DNA from: Globomyces pollinis-pini
Lineage: Eukaryota; Chytridiomycota; Chytridiomycetes; Rhizophydiales; Globomycetaceae
Direction of reading: 5' to 3'
Length of the DNA stretch: 64,000 nt
Assembly (NCBI GenBank): GCA_025399215.1
Contig: MU621121.1
Span: forward strand, 37,754-101,753
Shown here: positions 27,218 through 40,088 of the stretch, in pieces
Numbering within the stretch: the first letter of the stretch is position 1
Layout: the number at the start of each line of letters is the position of its first letter
Program-made: the position numbers and the translations under genes
Notes under the pieces: model-generated
Told to the model about the DNA's origin: nothing
Seen by the model: only the letters and a program-made list of their open reading frames with translations
The model's database searches: none

Positions 27218-29495
27218 TCAATTATCAACTAGCTTTTTTAATTTTGAATAATATTTGTTGGCCATTGGTTTAACTTCAGCAATTCGATTTATAGCAGGGT
27301 AGACCCATGTACGTATCAAGCTTTCTGCTTCGACCGCATATAACCCATTGTTACAGGTACGACATCCCACAATAGCTGATGTAGCAATAATATATATGGC
27401 TACTGCGGCGTGAATACTAGCCAATCCAGGTGATAAACGTTCAGGATCTAATTGATGAATATTGATGGGAAGAATGGTAGAATTGTAAGATTGGGGCATA
27501 AAAAGTGACTGATTAGCTTTCACTGGTGTATAATGAGCTCTAATTTGAAAGACTGTAGCTCGGAGGACAGTCATCAAAATATCAAGTGAAGTATACGATT
27601 CCATTGATGTTGATGATAATTTGTACCTAGTATTGGAAGCAACTATTGGTAAATGAAGGTAACAAAAGGCCGAAAAATAAATCAGTAGATCATGGTTGAA
27701 TGATTTTAGTGACCTCCAAACAGAATTAATACATAAATGACTGATATCAGACCCATTGACGAATATTTCAAGGCTTTTAAATGGAGTAAACAAAGTTGGC
27801 AAAACTTCATATTGACTTATTAAAGCATTATGAATAGATGTGGCGGAATCTCCCAAATATCGATGCGTTGAACCGGCTTTAAGTTCTCGAACATATCGCA
27901 AGGCCCTTCGAATAAGACGCAACATTGGAATCCGAAACTTGATGATGCCTGCGGAATAATGCAGTGCTGCAACCGCAGTCATTTCACGACTTTCGTCAAA
28001 ACAAGTATCCATTGGTGAATCAGCCCAAATTGAATTTCTAGCCTTTTGAATCTTGCACAGTCGTGGAAAGTGAACAGGATGCTGGAAATCATTTCCTATT
28101 TTGCTAAAATCTAGTGCTGGATTCCTAAATATTTCTGAATATTCAGTTTCATCCAAGAAAAATGCTTCACCAGAGAGCATTGAAACAAAAGTATCAACAG
28201 CCAGACACTCTTGCCAAAGGGAAAATCTTTCTTTTACTTCAGCATCGGATAGGTTTGGTGCTTTTGGAACAACAGTTGAACCTTCGATTTCAATTTTGTA
28301 GTCGTCCACTGATGGGCCTAAAGAGTATTGCAGTGGATTGAAAACAATAAATGCGAACAGATTATGCTCTTTTATCAACTTATTGTGTTGAACTAACTAT
28401 TAATACTTTTAATATTTACCAGCGACACGTACAGCGTTAGAGTGCTTTTCAATTGCAAAGTACGTTTCTTCAATAATTAATAGTGCTAAAAATTATTAAA
28501 ACAAACTATTTTGAACAAACCTCGAATGGCATCAATTAATTCAATCTCGTTTGTGAAGGTCGTTGGAACCATTTTTTCTGCCTGAGATAAATACATTTCA
28601 ACAATTTTCTGTCTACTATCTTCACCATTAATGGTGTTTCCAAAACCTGTTTTGAATAGTGATAGTAAATAAGGATGTTTAGAATAGAAGATTCCAACTG
28701 AACACAACGCAACCCTGAGAGAACCATGAATATTTTTCTTATGTATGGAATAATTTTCTCCCAACAGTAAAGAAAGGCGATAGTTGGTTGTTAATCCGCA
28801 ATACTGAAGACCCAAACGGATAAGGTGCAATTCAAACTCTTCCTCATTTGGATCAATTGGTGCATCTACTTGACTCTTAGGCTTTTTTCGTGTGTCATTA
28901 GCTGGACTTCCGTGTTGAGAAATATTTGAATGTGCATGGACATATGGTTGACCTATAAGAAGTAAATATTCGTTATTAAGGTTACCATGTGTACCTGTAC
29001 CCCCTAGAAGGTTTTCCAAAAACTTCAGTGGATCTGGGCTCTCGATTGGCTGAGAGTCCATTTCTTGATTATGCCAACCTTCAAAAATATTTGGATTCGA
29101 AACTGCACCCGCGTCCTTCTGACCAGATGCCCACTGATATGTTGCATCTAAACTCGTCTGTTTATTTAATGGATTTAGAATGCTTTCTAAAGATTCAATA
29201 CGTTGCATCAAGGTATCCTTGTATCCTTTTTTAGGACCTCTTTTCTTGGTGACGGATGAGTACGTGCAAACTAATAGAATATTTTAGTGTACGTTTTAAT
29301 ACTTGGATTTCCATTTTCATCTCTAATAGTTGTTTTTCTACAATTTGAACAGTATGGTACAGCTCCATCACACTTTCTTTTACGCATTCGACAACCTTAG
29401 ATAAGCTAATCAACCAAAAACATACCATCGCATGCTCGAACATGCTTCTTTTCTTCTACTTGAGGTTTTAATTCTTGATTAAATTCTTGATTCAT
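27218..29495 (-). CDS. Zn(II)2Cys6 transcription factor, single cluster
   Basis: Fungal-type regulator, about 700 residues. Exon 1 (29426-29495) encodes a short charged leader ending in RACD. After a 30-nt intron the cluster continues as GCRMRKRKCDGAVPYCSNC, and the sixth Cys is supplied by exon 3 (ICTYSS). This gives a standard C-x2-C-x6-C-x6-C-x2-C pattern with a late sixth Cys. A basic linker (KKRGPKKGYKD) is followed by a short helical segment, then the middle-homology region (ALCSVGIFYSKHPYLLSLF; FSLWQECLAVDTFVSMLSGE) and C-terminal helices ending at 27218. It is a paralogue of the gene at 17423-19932, corresponding to its second zinc cluster. Whether the two share targets is unknown. 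Confidence 0.88.
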
Positions 29496-29642
29496 TGGAT
29501 GGGGAAACTTTTTTCCCACCCAGTGACTCCACCTGTTAATGAAACATTACAGCAATAATTATCCCGCTTAACAATTTATCGCCTTATGAAATATAATTCC
29601 TGTCTTTACCAAGTATTTTATTGCTCTTGTAATATTACACTC

Positions 29643-32600
29643 TCAAACATTGAATACTAACTCCAGACCACGGATGCTAAACAGTCTCAAAGCGCGTTCT
29701 CCAGTCCATTCAAATTTAATATCTCTTATGGCTTCTTCCAGCACAACTTCGGTATTTGGTTGTCCGATAGCAAAAGTGCGAAATGGAGAGAGCCGTCCAA
29801 CACCCATTGATGGAACTGAGATTCCTCCACGAGCACCGCTTGTACCACCACTGAACGCACCTACCAAACTTCCAAGAAAGCCTTGTGCGGGTTGCCAAAA
29901 CGCGATTTGATTTTCCTGAAGTGACAGACTAGCAAGTAACTTTCCATTTGGAGAAAAAGATATTCCATGAACAGCTGCGCGATGGCCCTGAACAAAAATC
30001 AAACTTGAGTTAATCATACCTCCAATATTGTAACCTTTGTCGCAGTGCGAAGATCATAAATTACTGAGTTTCCATCTAAAGTTGCAATCGCAAGGCGTTG
30101 ACTTCCAGAGTGGAATGCAACCGATGGAAACACTTTCACCAGTTCTGCAAAATTAACTGTGACGATATCTTGAAGTGACTCTCGTAATGATGGGTGGTTA
30201 GGATCTAGCATTTTTACCATTGAATCAATCATTGGGAGAAGGTGGTTGTAGAGCATCAAGGGTTTCTATAATTAAACATTGATCAATAAACCTTCGAGAT
30301 AAAGAGACCCAACAACTTTAAGCATCCAACTCGATCCCACACATCCTTAGCATGTAGTAGATCAAACGTCAGTGTACTAACAAACAGGGCAGGGTTGCAA
30401 CCAGCTATTGCTAACAATGCCTGCCGTGCCATCATCATATTCGCGGGATTCAGCATAGGTCCACCATTTACAGATTGCTGACCAGATAGACCGGTTAGAT
30501 GCACTAAGCATCTGATAATTCCAGAACCATTCAAATGAGGTTCCCACGCTGGGAAGCCATTTCCTAGTATTTCAATTGCTAGTAGGCGGTAAGCATTTTT
30601 CAGTGGATCTTTAATGATGGCTTCTAATGAGGTTGATACATCTTTGCATAGCCGTAAGGGCAATGAATTCGGCAAAAGTGAACCAACCAACCCGAGAACG
30701 ACAGCGGCACGACATCCAGTCTTTGACTTCACTGGCACTTGTAAAGGTACTATAGGTAAATAATGATACACAATTTACAAAATTGTCCCCAATATGCCAA
30801 GATTTTGTTTAGTTGCTCTTCAGTTAATGTTGTCAATGAGCGACTAAGTAAGAACTTTGCCGCCTCTTGAATATCGGCTATAATAAGAAAAGTAAATACT
30901 TACGAATTGAATCTTGCCAAAATTTAATTAGGATCGAAAAAGAAGGCGGTTTGAAATCTGAAATGGTGTTCTCATTCATCATAGTTCCGAATTTGCGCAT
31001 TAGAGACGCTGGATCTTCATTCAGGTTGTAATTGGACACCAAAGAGCGTACAAGCGCAACAATTGTAAGAAGTCGTTGCGCAGTTAAATTAGCGCTGTAA
31101 GTCCAATCAGCGGTGCTCTGTTTAGAAGAATGTGGAATTGGAAACGAGAGGTACCCACCAGCACTAAAAAGTAAGCATTTCCACTTATTACCCTCTTAGC
31201 CCAATACATGCATTAGCTGGTTTTGTTAACTTCAGTTTTTCAATGCAAAATCGGTCTAAATTGCCGTCCATTCCCCATGACATTATGCAACTGAATAAAT
31301 CGCTCACCAAAACATCGTCTGGTCGAGAACCTCGCTTTTCTTTGTCCAATTCTGTCGATGGGCTATTATCATCAACTGGCTGTTTAACAGCTTTTGAAGT
31401 ATTTAATGTTCCAGGAATTGGAAATGATTTTTTTAGTAAATCAATGGATTGGTTGATCTTTCCTGTCGCAGAATTACCGGCAACTTTGGTGTTTGCAGCC
31501 ACACTTTGGATTGGTTTAACAGTTTGCCCTTTAATTTTTGTACGATCAATTGTTGGTGTATCTGGAGGACTATCACCACCCGTCTTTCTTCCAAGTGGTG
31601 GCGTTAAATGCTCACCATTATACATTTCATCCACCAATCTTTTCACCTTTATCTGAGCAACAGCTAAAATTGGCACAAAATCTTACGATTAATTTGCTTT
31701 TAGTACCTTTTTTGGAGCTAATCGGATATGTCGCAACAGAAAGTGTCGAGCGAGATGTAGTCAATGCATCCTGTGGTTGAGAAACACTTAGATTAGTATA
31801 TTTCAAATGATAAAAATTACTCAACTTTAGCATCACAGCTATCTATTATTCCCTGCACCGTTGGCCCACGGACTATTCTGTCAAGGTGTCCTGATTTCAA
31901 CTAAACACATATTTAGTCTTCCAATAAACTTACATGCCAAATATAAAGAGCACCATCTACACAATGGACCATCATTACCCAATGATCAGTGGTTCTCCAA
32001 TGGATTGATACTATCCGCTTTGAATGCCCAACAAACGTGAGACTATAAAAATCTTCAAGATGGATCAAACTAACTGAGTTGTCTTGTCCAATTGATATAA
32101 CACCAGTTTTGTACTTTCCACCAACCTCTGGTGGTAATTGTGCAAAGCGACATATCCTTTGTGAATGGTCATAAAAGGTGGAAAGCTTTTTTCCAGACAC
32201 GGTGTTCCACAAAATTACATTACCAAACTTATCACCACTCAAAAGCAAATTTTGTAGATTTGAATTTGGAAAGTCTGGGACAAATAAGCAAGTCACCGGA
32301 CATGTATGTCCTTTAAAAACAAGAGTTGCTGCTTCATACCAATAGTCTTGATGTTTCATCAAAATTTCGGTTTGTGGGATAATTGCAATATCTCCATTCT
32401 CTATAATATTAATAAGATATAAATACCAAATCCCATGGCAACAAAAGATTTTTGCAAGGCAACCATGGATGTGAAAATATGTTTGGGGGATTCTATGGTC
32501 CACAAATCTCGCATTTGGTACTCTAATGTTATTTATATATGTCGTACTTGCACTGATTGGTAAATACACCATCATCTTGGCATCTCTCGACTTGGTACTT

Positions 32601-33918
32601 ATCTGCACTTCGTTCATTTTAGAGCCAGTAATATTGGCCCAAAAAGGAGTGATTGCTATTTTCATCTTCTGAAGTGTGTCACAACTAAAATAATATAGTG
32701 TTTGTTGAGAGTCTAAAAGAGTGGCTGGACACGGAAGCAGTGATACACTTCGATCTGACTGCTCAGATACTCCAATACATGTTGCACTTCTATGAATTAG
32801 ATATATCAAAATCTAATACTTGTAGGATGAATAATAGCCAACATCTAAATTCTTGACATAAATAGCATTCTGACCATCCGATATGAGTACAATACTTCTG
32901 GGCTCTAAATTCCCACATGTTCCTTGTTGTAAATCTGTTGAATCACCCAAATAGTATAAGAAAGATGCTCCATGATCATTCCAAATTAATAGCGTACGTG
33001 CTGATAAAAACTTTGCCCCTTTGAAGAAAGTATCAGACGTTTCTGATGCAATTTTAATTAAGGATTTGAATTCAGCATGTAGAACTTCACAGAATGTTTT
33101 TTCCAATACAAAGAAAATATTCTTATCATGAGGATTAACAGAAATATCGATAGCATTTCCAATAGATTGAGATATTACATGGCACGATTGAACTAGTGGA
33201 TCCTTAATGCAAGTGAATTTGCGCAGGTCCAAAAGCATTGAATGAATATTTCCATCAGCATCTAATAACAACATCCGGTCCACGTCCTTTTCGCCTAACG
33301 TATGATTAAATGATATTGAAAATACATACTTGTGGTGAATAAGCTGATGGAAATAATCCAAGTTCCAACCAAATCAAATGAAGCTAAAATCTAATGTGAA
33401 TTCCTAATGGTTTACTTCTAACGTTGCACCATCTAAGATTACCAAATTATTGCATTCTCCATAACAAACTAACGCTCCACAAGAATGAATCTGGATTTGT
33501 AAACCAAATACCATAAATACCTGAACTCCTTGAAGAATTCCTTTCACTCCATCGTTTCGTTCATGACGAGTTTGCAAGCACTGACCATCATATATATGCC
33601 ATAAGCAAATATCTCTGTAACTATAAATATATTTTAGAAATACCCTGTTGCAGTGATAGATACAATTGCATTATCTGAGCTGTCTGAGTCCTCCAATTCA
33701 ATTTGATAAGAGAGCAATGAAACTATAGTCGAAGCAGGTCCTATACAATATACATCTGGTATTAGTTGTTCTCTTGTTTGAGGATCTCTTTTGAAAATGC
33801 AAATAGTTCCATTAGACATCCCAGCAATAACTCTATTTCCTTCCTTTGTTGAGATTATACACGTTATTCTGGAGTCTGGAGCTGACTGCCATATTGCTTT
33901 GGGTATCGTAATGGACAT
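29643..33918 (-). CDS. WDR7: WDR7 / rabconnectin-3 beta WD40 protein
   Basis: About 1,320 residues in many exons. The start at 33918 (MSITIPKAIWQSAP) begins the first beta-propeller (RVIAGMSNGTICIFKRD). A second N-terminal WD set follows at 31913-32809 (GHTCPVTCLFVPDF, ILWNTVSGKKLS, VGHSKRIVSIHWR, GALYIWHV), matching WDR7/WDR72. A low-complexity linker spans about 31190-31680. An alpha-helical middle lies at 30283-31150 (AVVLGLVGSLLP, EILGNGFPAWEPHL). The C-terminal propeller follows (AIATLDGNSVIYDLRTATK, GHRAAVHGISFSPNGKLLA, IAFWQPAQGFLGS) and ends at 29643. Known role: with DMXL (rabconnectin-3 alpha) it promotes V-ATPase assembly and vesicle acidification. The introns are short and phase-consistent. 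Confidence 0.87.
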
Positions 33919-34188
33919 GTTTTTGATGAATGTGAAAAATTGGAACGAGAGAATTAAATGAAATACTATCCAAAGGCAGAAATCATTAAAGCTTATGCTC
34001 TCTGCAGTTGAATATATTTCGTTACATAGTATTTCCTTATATCAGTCCTAAATACAATAGTGAGTTAGTTAATCATGGCATTTCTCAAACGTTTATTCAT
34101 TGAATAACAATAGAATTACATACAATTTCTTTTCATTCATTACATAACCCTATCTATAATTCATTGACTTGAGGTTAAAATTTTCACT

Positions 34189-37100
34189 ATGAAAGTATTG
34201 TATTATGGGATTGGAGGTTTGGTCTGTTATTGTACGTTATCGGTTTATTAAATCTAGTATTAAGATCAATTTTATATCGAATAGTCTTTCATTTGTTTGG
34301 TTGTGTTGCTGTAGTGGTTTTGTTTGCCATTTCAAAAAACATTCAAGCTTATTTCATCAAAGAACCAATACCAAATAAAGTGGGTGCTTTCTTCAATTCA
34401 AAGAAAGATGCTAAATTAATTGCTCACCTTCGTGGAAAACCTACCATGTTGTATCCGTTGGCTAAACCATTAGAAAACAAACCTGTGACTGTAAATCAAA
34501 GTACCCGAGGCATCCCAAATAAAGAAATGGATGAAGTGATAAAGGATATATTGGCATTAGTCTCTAAAGACTTCATTCAAACGTGGTATAAGAATATCTC
34601 GACAGATCAATCATTCATAACAACAATTGACAACTTATTATATCAAGCAGTTTCGGAGCTCTATTTTAGAACCCATAGTGTAGATGCTAATCAACTCCTG
34701 TTGGTTCGAATCATTGGTATAATAACCCAACACGCGAAAGAGGTTGCATTGGCTAACAAGTTAATGAAGGCATCGAACTTGTCCATAAATTTAGACAAAG
34801 AAGAATTACAAAAAAAATTGGCAACACATTATTGTCAAGGAAAGCTTCATCCTGCGATTTCTGCGAGTGTATCTGATACTACACCGTTGGAATATGCATG
34901 GCTGAGAAAAAGAATCAAACCTTACTTGGCTTTATTATTTCCAAAAAAAGAAATATCAAATGGTATAGTAATGACATTGGTGAGAGAGATTTTAGTAACA
35001 TGTTTACTATGCCCTTTGATAAAGTCCTTTTCAGATCCTGACTATTGGAACCAGAACTTCGATATTTTAGTAACTTTTACGAACTAATTAGTAGGGTGGA
35101 ATGTTGATTGAGCAATATCCTCAAACGTAATAACAATACAACTCATTTCATAGTCATGCATATTGGAAACCAAAAGAGTTCATTAATGACTCAATAGACC
35201 CTTCCGAAGCCAATTCGGCGCGTCGGCAGTTTCACACGTTCGAAGCTTATTGTAGTTACATTAGTTCGTGTGACAATCTACCAGGCGCCTGTAAAATACG
35301 AAATGACATCTTGGCAGAAATCCAACAAAAAGAAACACTAATAGGTAATATATAAAGCCTCACCTTTAGCGGGATGTGCTCCAGATGATATAATTAGTGG
35401 AACTAAAGTTTCAAAAACTCAAGAATACTTGAATCAATTATCAGTTGCACTAAAAAGGATAGATAAAGTAATATTAAAGTTAAATGCGAAAGCAAAGGTA
35501 AGTCTATGAAAGTTAAAATTCAGAAACGGGAAGTTAGAGACGCTGGTGATAAAATGACACTCAATCAAGTATTGGACGATCCTGTTCTAAGATCATATTT
35601 CGAAGATTTTATGGATACAAATAATCATTTACCATTAGTAGAATTCGCAGTTGCTGTGAACCAATTGCAAGAAAATGTTTCACCAGAAAAGCCAATTCAA
35701 AGTATGGAGGACGAATATGATACTTCGATTTTAGAGACTTTTCAAAGTTTCCCTATCGCAATTGAAATCAGGCGCGTTTGGCTAGATTTCTTTGCACCTG
35801 ATAGCCACAGTAACCTTTCCCCATACATTTCAAAGCAAGCCTTAGACGCATTGAATATGTTCATTGACTGTGTGCCAATCAAAGATGAATTCGAGCCTTC
35901 TGAAGACTTTCCACTTGATTTGATTGTAGTTGGTGTGAAGGCATTTTTGGTCATTTATAATGAAGTGATAAACTTTATGAAGGTAGAAGACTATCCACTG
36001 TTCTTGAGGCATCCACTAGGAGCCAAAGCATTAGCCAAGTTCAACAGCTTTTTTTCCAACAAGCTAAGAGGACTGTTGCGAAATCGCTCTCCAGAAAGAC
36101 AAGATAAAATGATTGATCGATCTTCGTTTGATAGTGAGAGACACAGTGGCACTGAAGATGATAGTGATGATACTATGCGTAAAAAATCGTCTATGTTAAA
36201 CTTTCTCAATCGTAAAGGGTCTCTTCTTGGGATTGGCAAAATGTGGCAAGATGATCAACAAAATTTAAAGCCCACTACATCTCCTATTCTAACTGATAAA
36301 GTGGATAATGTGGAAGGGGAAATGCAACAGTTGCTTAACACTGACGACGAAGCTTTTGGCACACCAAAATCGAGGCATCACAAATCTTCAAAAGGAAGGC
36401 CACATAGTTTCATGGCTGATTTTTCAAAACTTCTTGATTCTGGCAATAAATTAAGCGTTAAGAAATCTACTGAAGATCTCTCTAGTGGGTCTGAAAAGCA
36501 ACCATACTTTAAAAAGAAGCACCGATCTTTAGATGAAAAGGACAAAACAGAATCTGCAAACAACAATTACAAAGTTTCTGCACATGCTTTTGAGGCAAAG
36601 TCAGCAGAGCTAGAGAAGGGCAAAAATGTACCTGGTCATGGGGAGACATCGGAAAAAGATATCGAATGCTTTATTCGCGTTGAAATAGAAGATATTCATC
36701 CTGTTTCTGTTGATGAAAACATTCCTGTTACAGTAGATTCGTTTGCCCAAATTTGCTTTTCAAATGAATGCAATGAAATTGAAGTACAATTGGGAAAATT
36801 GCGAAAAGAGTTGGATGCTGTTGATATACAAATTAAAGAACTTGAGACAAGTAATGCTGAAAAGGGGAGTACTAGAATGTTGCTTTTTACTAAACGTGGT
36901 ATCTCACATGAAATTCACGATCTGATGATTGAAAAACGGAATTTACAAAAGCGAGATATTGATAAACTATTACAACCAGTATTTTTAAATGTAGCTGATA
37001 GTATAGGGTTCGGTGTCCGTAAATATTCAGAGTCGACTGGTAGAAAAGGATGGTCGTGATTTTGCTTTATATCCTATTAAAGTTTCTTGTGTGAATGCTG

Positions 37101-38067
37101 ACTCAATGGCTTCTCATTGGATTGTTTATCGACGATATAACCAGTTTGTTGCTCTACATCATGCTCTTCGAGCAAAGTTTCCAGCTATAATGCATCATTG
37201 TGATTTGCCTGGAAAAATGATTCTATCAAGTGTGATTATCAAGCGATCAGTACTTTTAGAAAATAGACGGGTGTCATTGGAAAAATATCTGATTGTAAGT
37301 TTTATAAAATTACTTATAAATAGGCATTACTAAAGCATGCGGAAATCTGTAAATATCAAGTGTTCAAGCAATTTATTTACCATCCTTCAATCCTACGTAT
37401 GATGGTTGGTGAAGTGACTGAAGTGATCCAGAGCAAAAAATCTTTTATGCAAAATGTTTTTCAAACTGTAGATGATTCGATTGATACGATTTTTCAACGT
37501 AAGGCCAAACCACCACTCTTTCCGTCAATGTCATCCCCTGGAACGTCGCCAGTTATGGCACATGAAGAAATCGAGAACCCTTCTCCTTCATATAGACAAT
37601 CCATTGTGGATCAACCCATCATAACCTCAACTGCTGAGCCGATTATTGACTTGTTTGTGGAAATTTTCGAGTTAAAGGGACTTCGAAGACAAGCAGTAGT
37701 GATATTTTTACAAAATTTGTTTGGAGATACAGTAGAACGAAGACTTACATTAATATTAAAAGAAAATCTTACCCCAGAACGAATCTTGGGTGTCATGAAA
37801 ACCATAAAGGAGTCATATTGGCCAAATGGAGAGTTTTCACAAAGTTCAATTCAACGAAATGAGGATATCAAGACGCGAACAAGAGTGGAAGCCAGTAACA
37901 AATTGGCAACTTTATTTCCAGAAATCTTTGGTGGAATGGTTGGTAGACAAAATGCGCGAAGAGGAGCCATTAAAGTATGTCAATTATTTCAAAACCCTAT
38001 ATTAAATCAACATTTACTTTATCGAGTTGCGGATGAGATTCTGTTTGCATTGTTCCCAAATAAATAA
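34189..38067 (+). CDS. PXA-RGS-PX-nexin_C sorting nexin (SNX13/SNX25/Mdm1 type)
   Basis: About 1,230 residues. The ATG at 34189 joins through a 26-nt intron (34232-34257) to an N-terminal membrane segment (VFHLFGCVAVVVLFAISK). This resolves an otherwise ATG-less frame. Next come a PXA domain (DFIQTWYKNIST, RIIGIITQHAKEVALANKLM, LLCPLIKS), an RGS-like domain at 35550-36060 (LRSYFEDFMDTNNHLPLVEF, FLRHPLGAKALAKF), a Ser/Lys-rich linker, a PX domain at 37050-37320 (WIVYRRYNQFVALHHALR, LPGKMI) and a nexin C-terminal domain to 38067 (FLQNLFGDTVERRLTLIL). Family members tether ER to endosome, vacuole or lipid droplets through the N-terminal anchor and the PX-phosphoinositide interaction. SNX13, SNX14 and SNX25 cannot be separated by eye. 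Confidence 0.85.
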
Positions 38068-38290
38068 TCTTTGTTGTAATTATACTAATCTTAAAAATTG
38101 TTCCTTTCCACCGATCTGAATTAAATCATAGATGTTCCATAGTTTTAAAAAACAAAAGTGGAGTGATAATAATGAATATATTTTAGTAAGATAAGAGAAT
38201 CACAACACGTAGCCCTTCTCGCGTATATCCATCGAATCAATGTGTGTCATTGAAGTTATGTTGGTATAGAAGTTAGTGATAATCAAGCAC

Positions 38291-39343
38291 TTAGAGTGTG
38301 TCAACTCCGGTCGACTTACTGCTGAAGTTGGGTAAACTATCAACAGAAGACGTTTGCCCAAAATCTCTGGAAAGAGTAAAGTCATCCATGAAATCTCCAA
38401 CTGCCTGTGACACCTGTAGACTCTCCCCTTGGAATGTACTTTTTGGAACATGCGGCAATTGAAATGGCTGTTCTGTTGGTAAAGTTGAATCAAGATTTTT
38501 CTTCTTGGGATGCTCCAACATACTACGTAATAATGAATCGTATCGCAAGTTTAAACTGGCACGTAACACCATGGTTAGACAAGATACAGCACTGTCAAAG
38601 AGTAGTGGTATTCCAAATGTAATGAGTAGTTTCAATGTGATATCTAATGATAATATAATCCAGATTGATATATAGTCAAACCACAGATCCTTGTGATTAT
38701 ATTTCCGAACTTTCGCCCAATCCTTTTTGATAGCCAGCGACGAGCTAGTTGGATTCTTCAGTGAATCATAAGAGTCTTCTTCTCCAAACTCCCTAAACGT
38801 CACATCACCAACACGAATTAGCAGTTTCATATCAGTGAAAACTGCCAATGATTCCGTAATAATAACCAGTACCACATTTAACGGTTTATAGTAATGTGCA
38901 TTGTAAGGGGATCTGTTAATCTGCATTGTTAAGGGATCAACGGTGGCAATTGCAAAGTATATTGGTATCAAAGTGAATAATGGTATCATATACAAGAATC
39001 TATGATATTCTAAAATAGTTCTGAATATCTTTTTTTCCGGGAAAGCAACTCTTAGTCTGAAAATGGTGTTATGGTTAATAATGACCAATCCCAACTGTAT
39101 ACACCCAAAAAGGGACATTGTCAACAAATTTTGTACAATTATTGGTAAAACATTCGGATATCCTATTGCTGATGATAGAGCTTGAATAGCGAGTACAAAG
39201 AGCAATACTGTTTGTCGGTCTGAATCGTTTTTTAAACTGAACTTCAATCCATATTCTCGTAATGTTTGGAAAGTAATTGCTAAATTCATTCCAGTAAAAG
39301 TGCATCCTCCGGCAAGCGATATTGTAGCAAATGGGGTACTCAT
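38291..39343 (-). CDS. Intronless seven-transmembrane protein, copy A
   Basis: A single 350-residue frame with no introns. I see about seven hydrophobic segments, including FLYMIPLFTLIPIYFAIATV, PLNVVLVIITESLAVF and ISIWIILSLDITLKLLITFG. A hydrophilic Ser/Asp-rich C-terminal tail (DFMDDFTLSRDFGQ) follows. It shares most residues with the gene at 40089-41099: SLKNDSDRQTV, VIINHNTIFRLR, DMKLLIRVGDVTFR and FDSAVSCLTMVLRA are identical or nearly so. I do not recognise the family. A 7TM receptor-like topology is inference from hydropathy by eye. Confidence 0.7.
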   Translation of the reverse strand: MSTPFATISLAGGCTFTGMNLAITFQTLREYGLKFSLKNDSDRQTVLLFVLAIQALSSAIGYPNVLPIIVQNLLTMSLFGCIQLGLVIINHNTIFRLRVAFPEKKIFRTILEYHRFLYMIPLFTLIPIYFAIATVDPLTMQINRSPYNAHYYKPLNVVLVIITESLAVFTDMKLLIRVGDVTFREFGEEDSYDSLKNPTSSSLAIKKDWAKVRKYNHKDLWFDYISIWIILSLDITLKLLITFGIPLLFDSAVSCLTMVLRASLNLRYDSLLRSMLEHPKKKNLDSTLPTEQPFQLPHVPKSTFQGESLQVSQAVGDFMDDFTLSRDFGQTSSVDSLPNFSSKSTGVDTL

Positions 39344-40088
39344 CTTTAGTAAACAATTTTGGTCATTTGAAAACGAATTTGATAAACACTTTGAAACTGA
39401 CGTTTATCCTGGGTCCTACAAGACCCTATGTTACAAGAGATCCAATGAACCCTCTTGGGTAACAACTGTGTACAGACTAAGAATGAAGTCCATTTGGTAC
39501 TGCAGCTTGAATGCTGATAGTAATGATCTCACAATGATGATTTTTTTGTCAATTTTCTGGATACGTTTCGTAAAGTCAGGGACCTCAAAAGCCCTTTTTA
39601 GTCCCTAAAAGAATCATTCTGTTACCATAAGAAGGAAAATAAAACATTTCAATCTGAAAGTGGAATGAGGTGCAGAATTCCTAAGTTTCTGATGTAAAGC
39701 ACAACAAACTTTGAAAAGTAATGGTGAATGATAAAATTAGTGTTTTTTAAAGGGTACTGCTTTGGTGTGCTTTTATGGGTAATGCTTTGGTCTCCACTGC
39801 GCCGTGATGTCGATGAACCAGATGCCCTTGGAAGTTTAAGTTGCTTTGAGAAAAGGAGAAGGATGAATTAGTTGCCCTACCACCGAAAAAACTTATGTAT
39901 CTTTAGTGCTCAAAAAAACCGTTGTATTGATGAACAAAGAATGGTAAACTTAGTAACTATTGCGCGCGATGTGTACATTGACTGAGTGTTTATTCGATAT
40001 ATATAAGGCATTCTGTAATAGAAGACGAATGAAGTCACAACAGAACACTGATTAGAATTAATATTAACATGTATGTATAGCATCTATC
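39344..40088. other. Intergenic spacer between the two 7TM paralogues
   Basis: About 745 bases with no convincing gene on either strand. A TATATATAAGG motif lies near 39998-40008 and reads rightward, but no ORF follows it before the stop of the opposite-strand gene. The promoter of the copy A gene must lie in the left part. Confidence 0.4.

Noticed and set aside
39300..39608. Plus-strand ORF upstream of the 7TM copy A gene
   Set aside because: It overlaps the start of a well-supported minus-strand gene, has no recognisable motif, and its composition does not look like protein-coding sequence.
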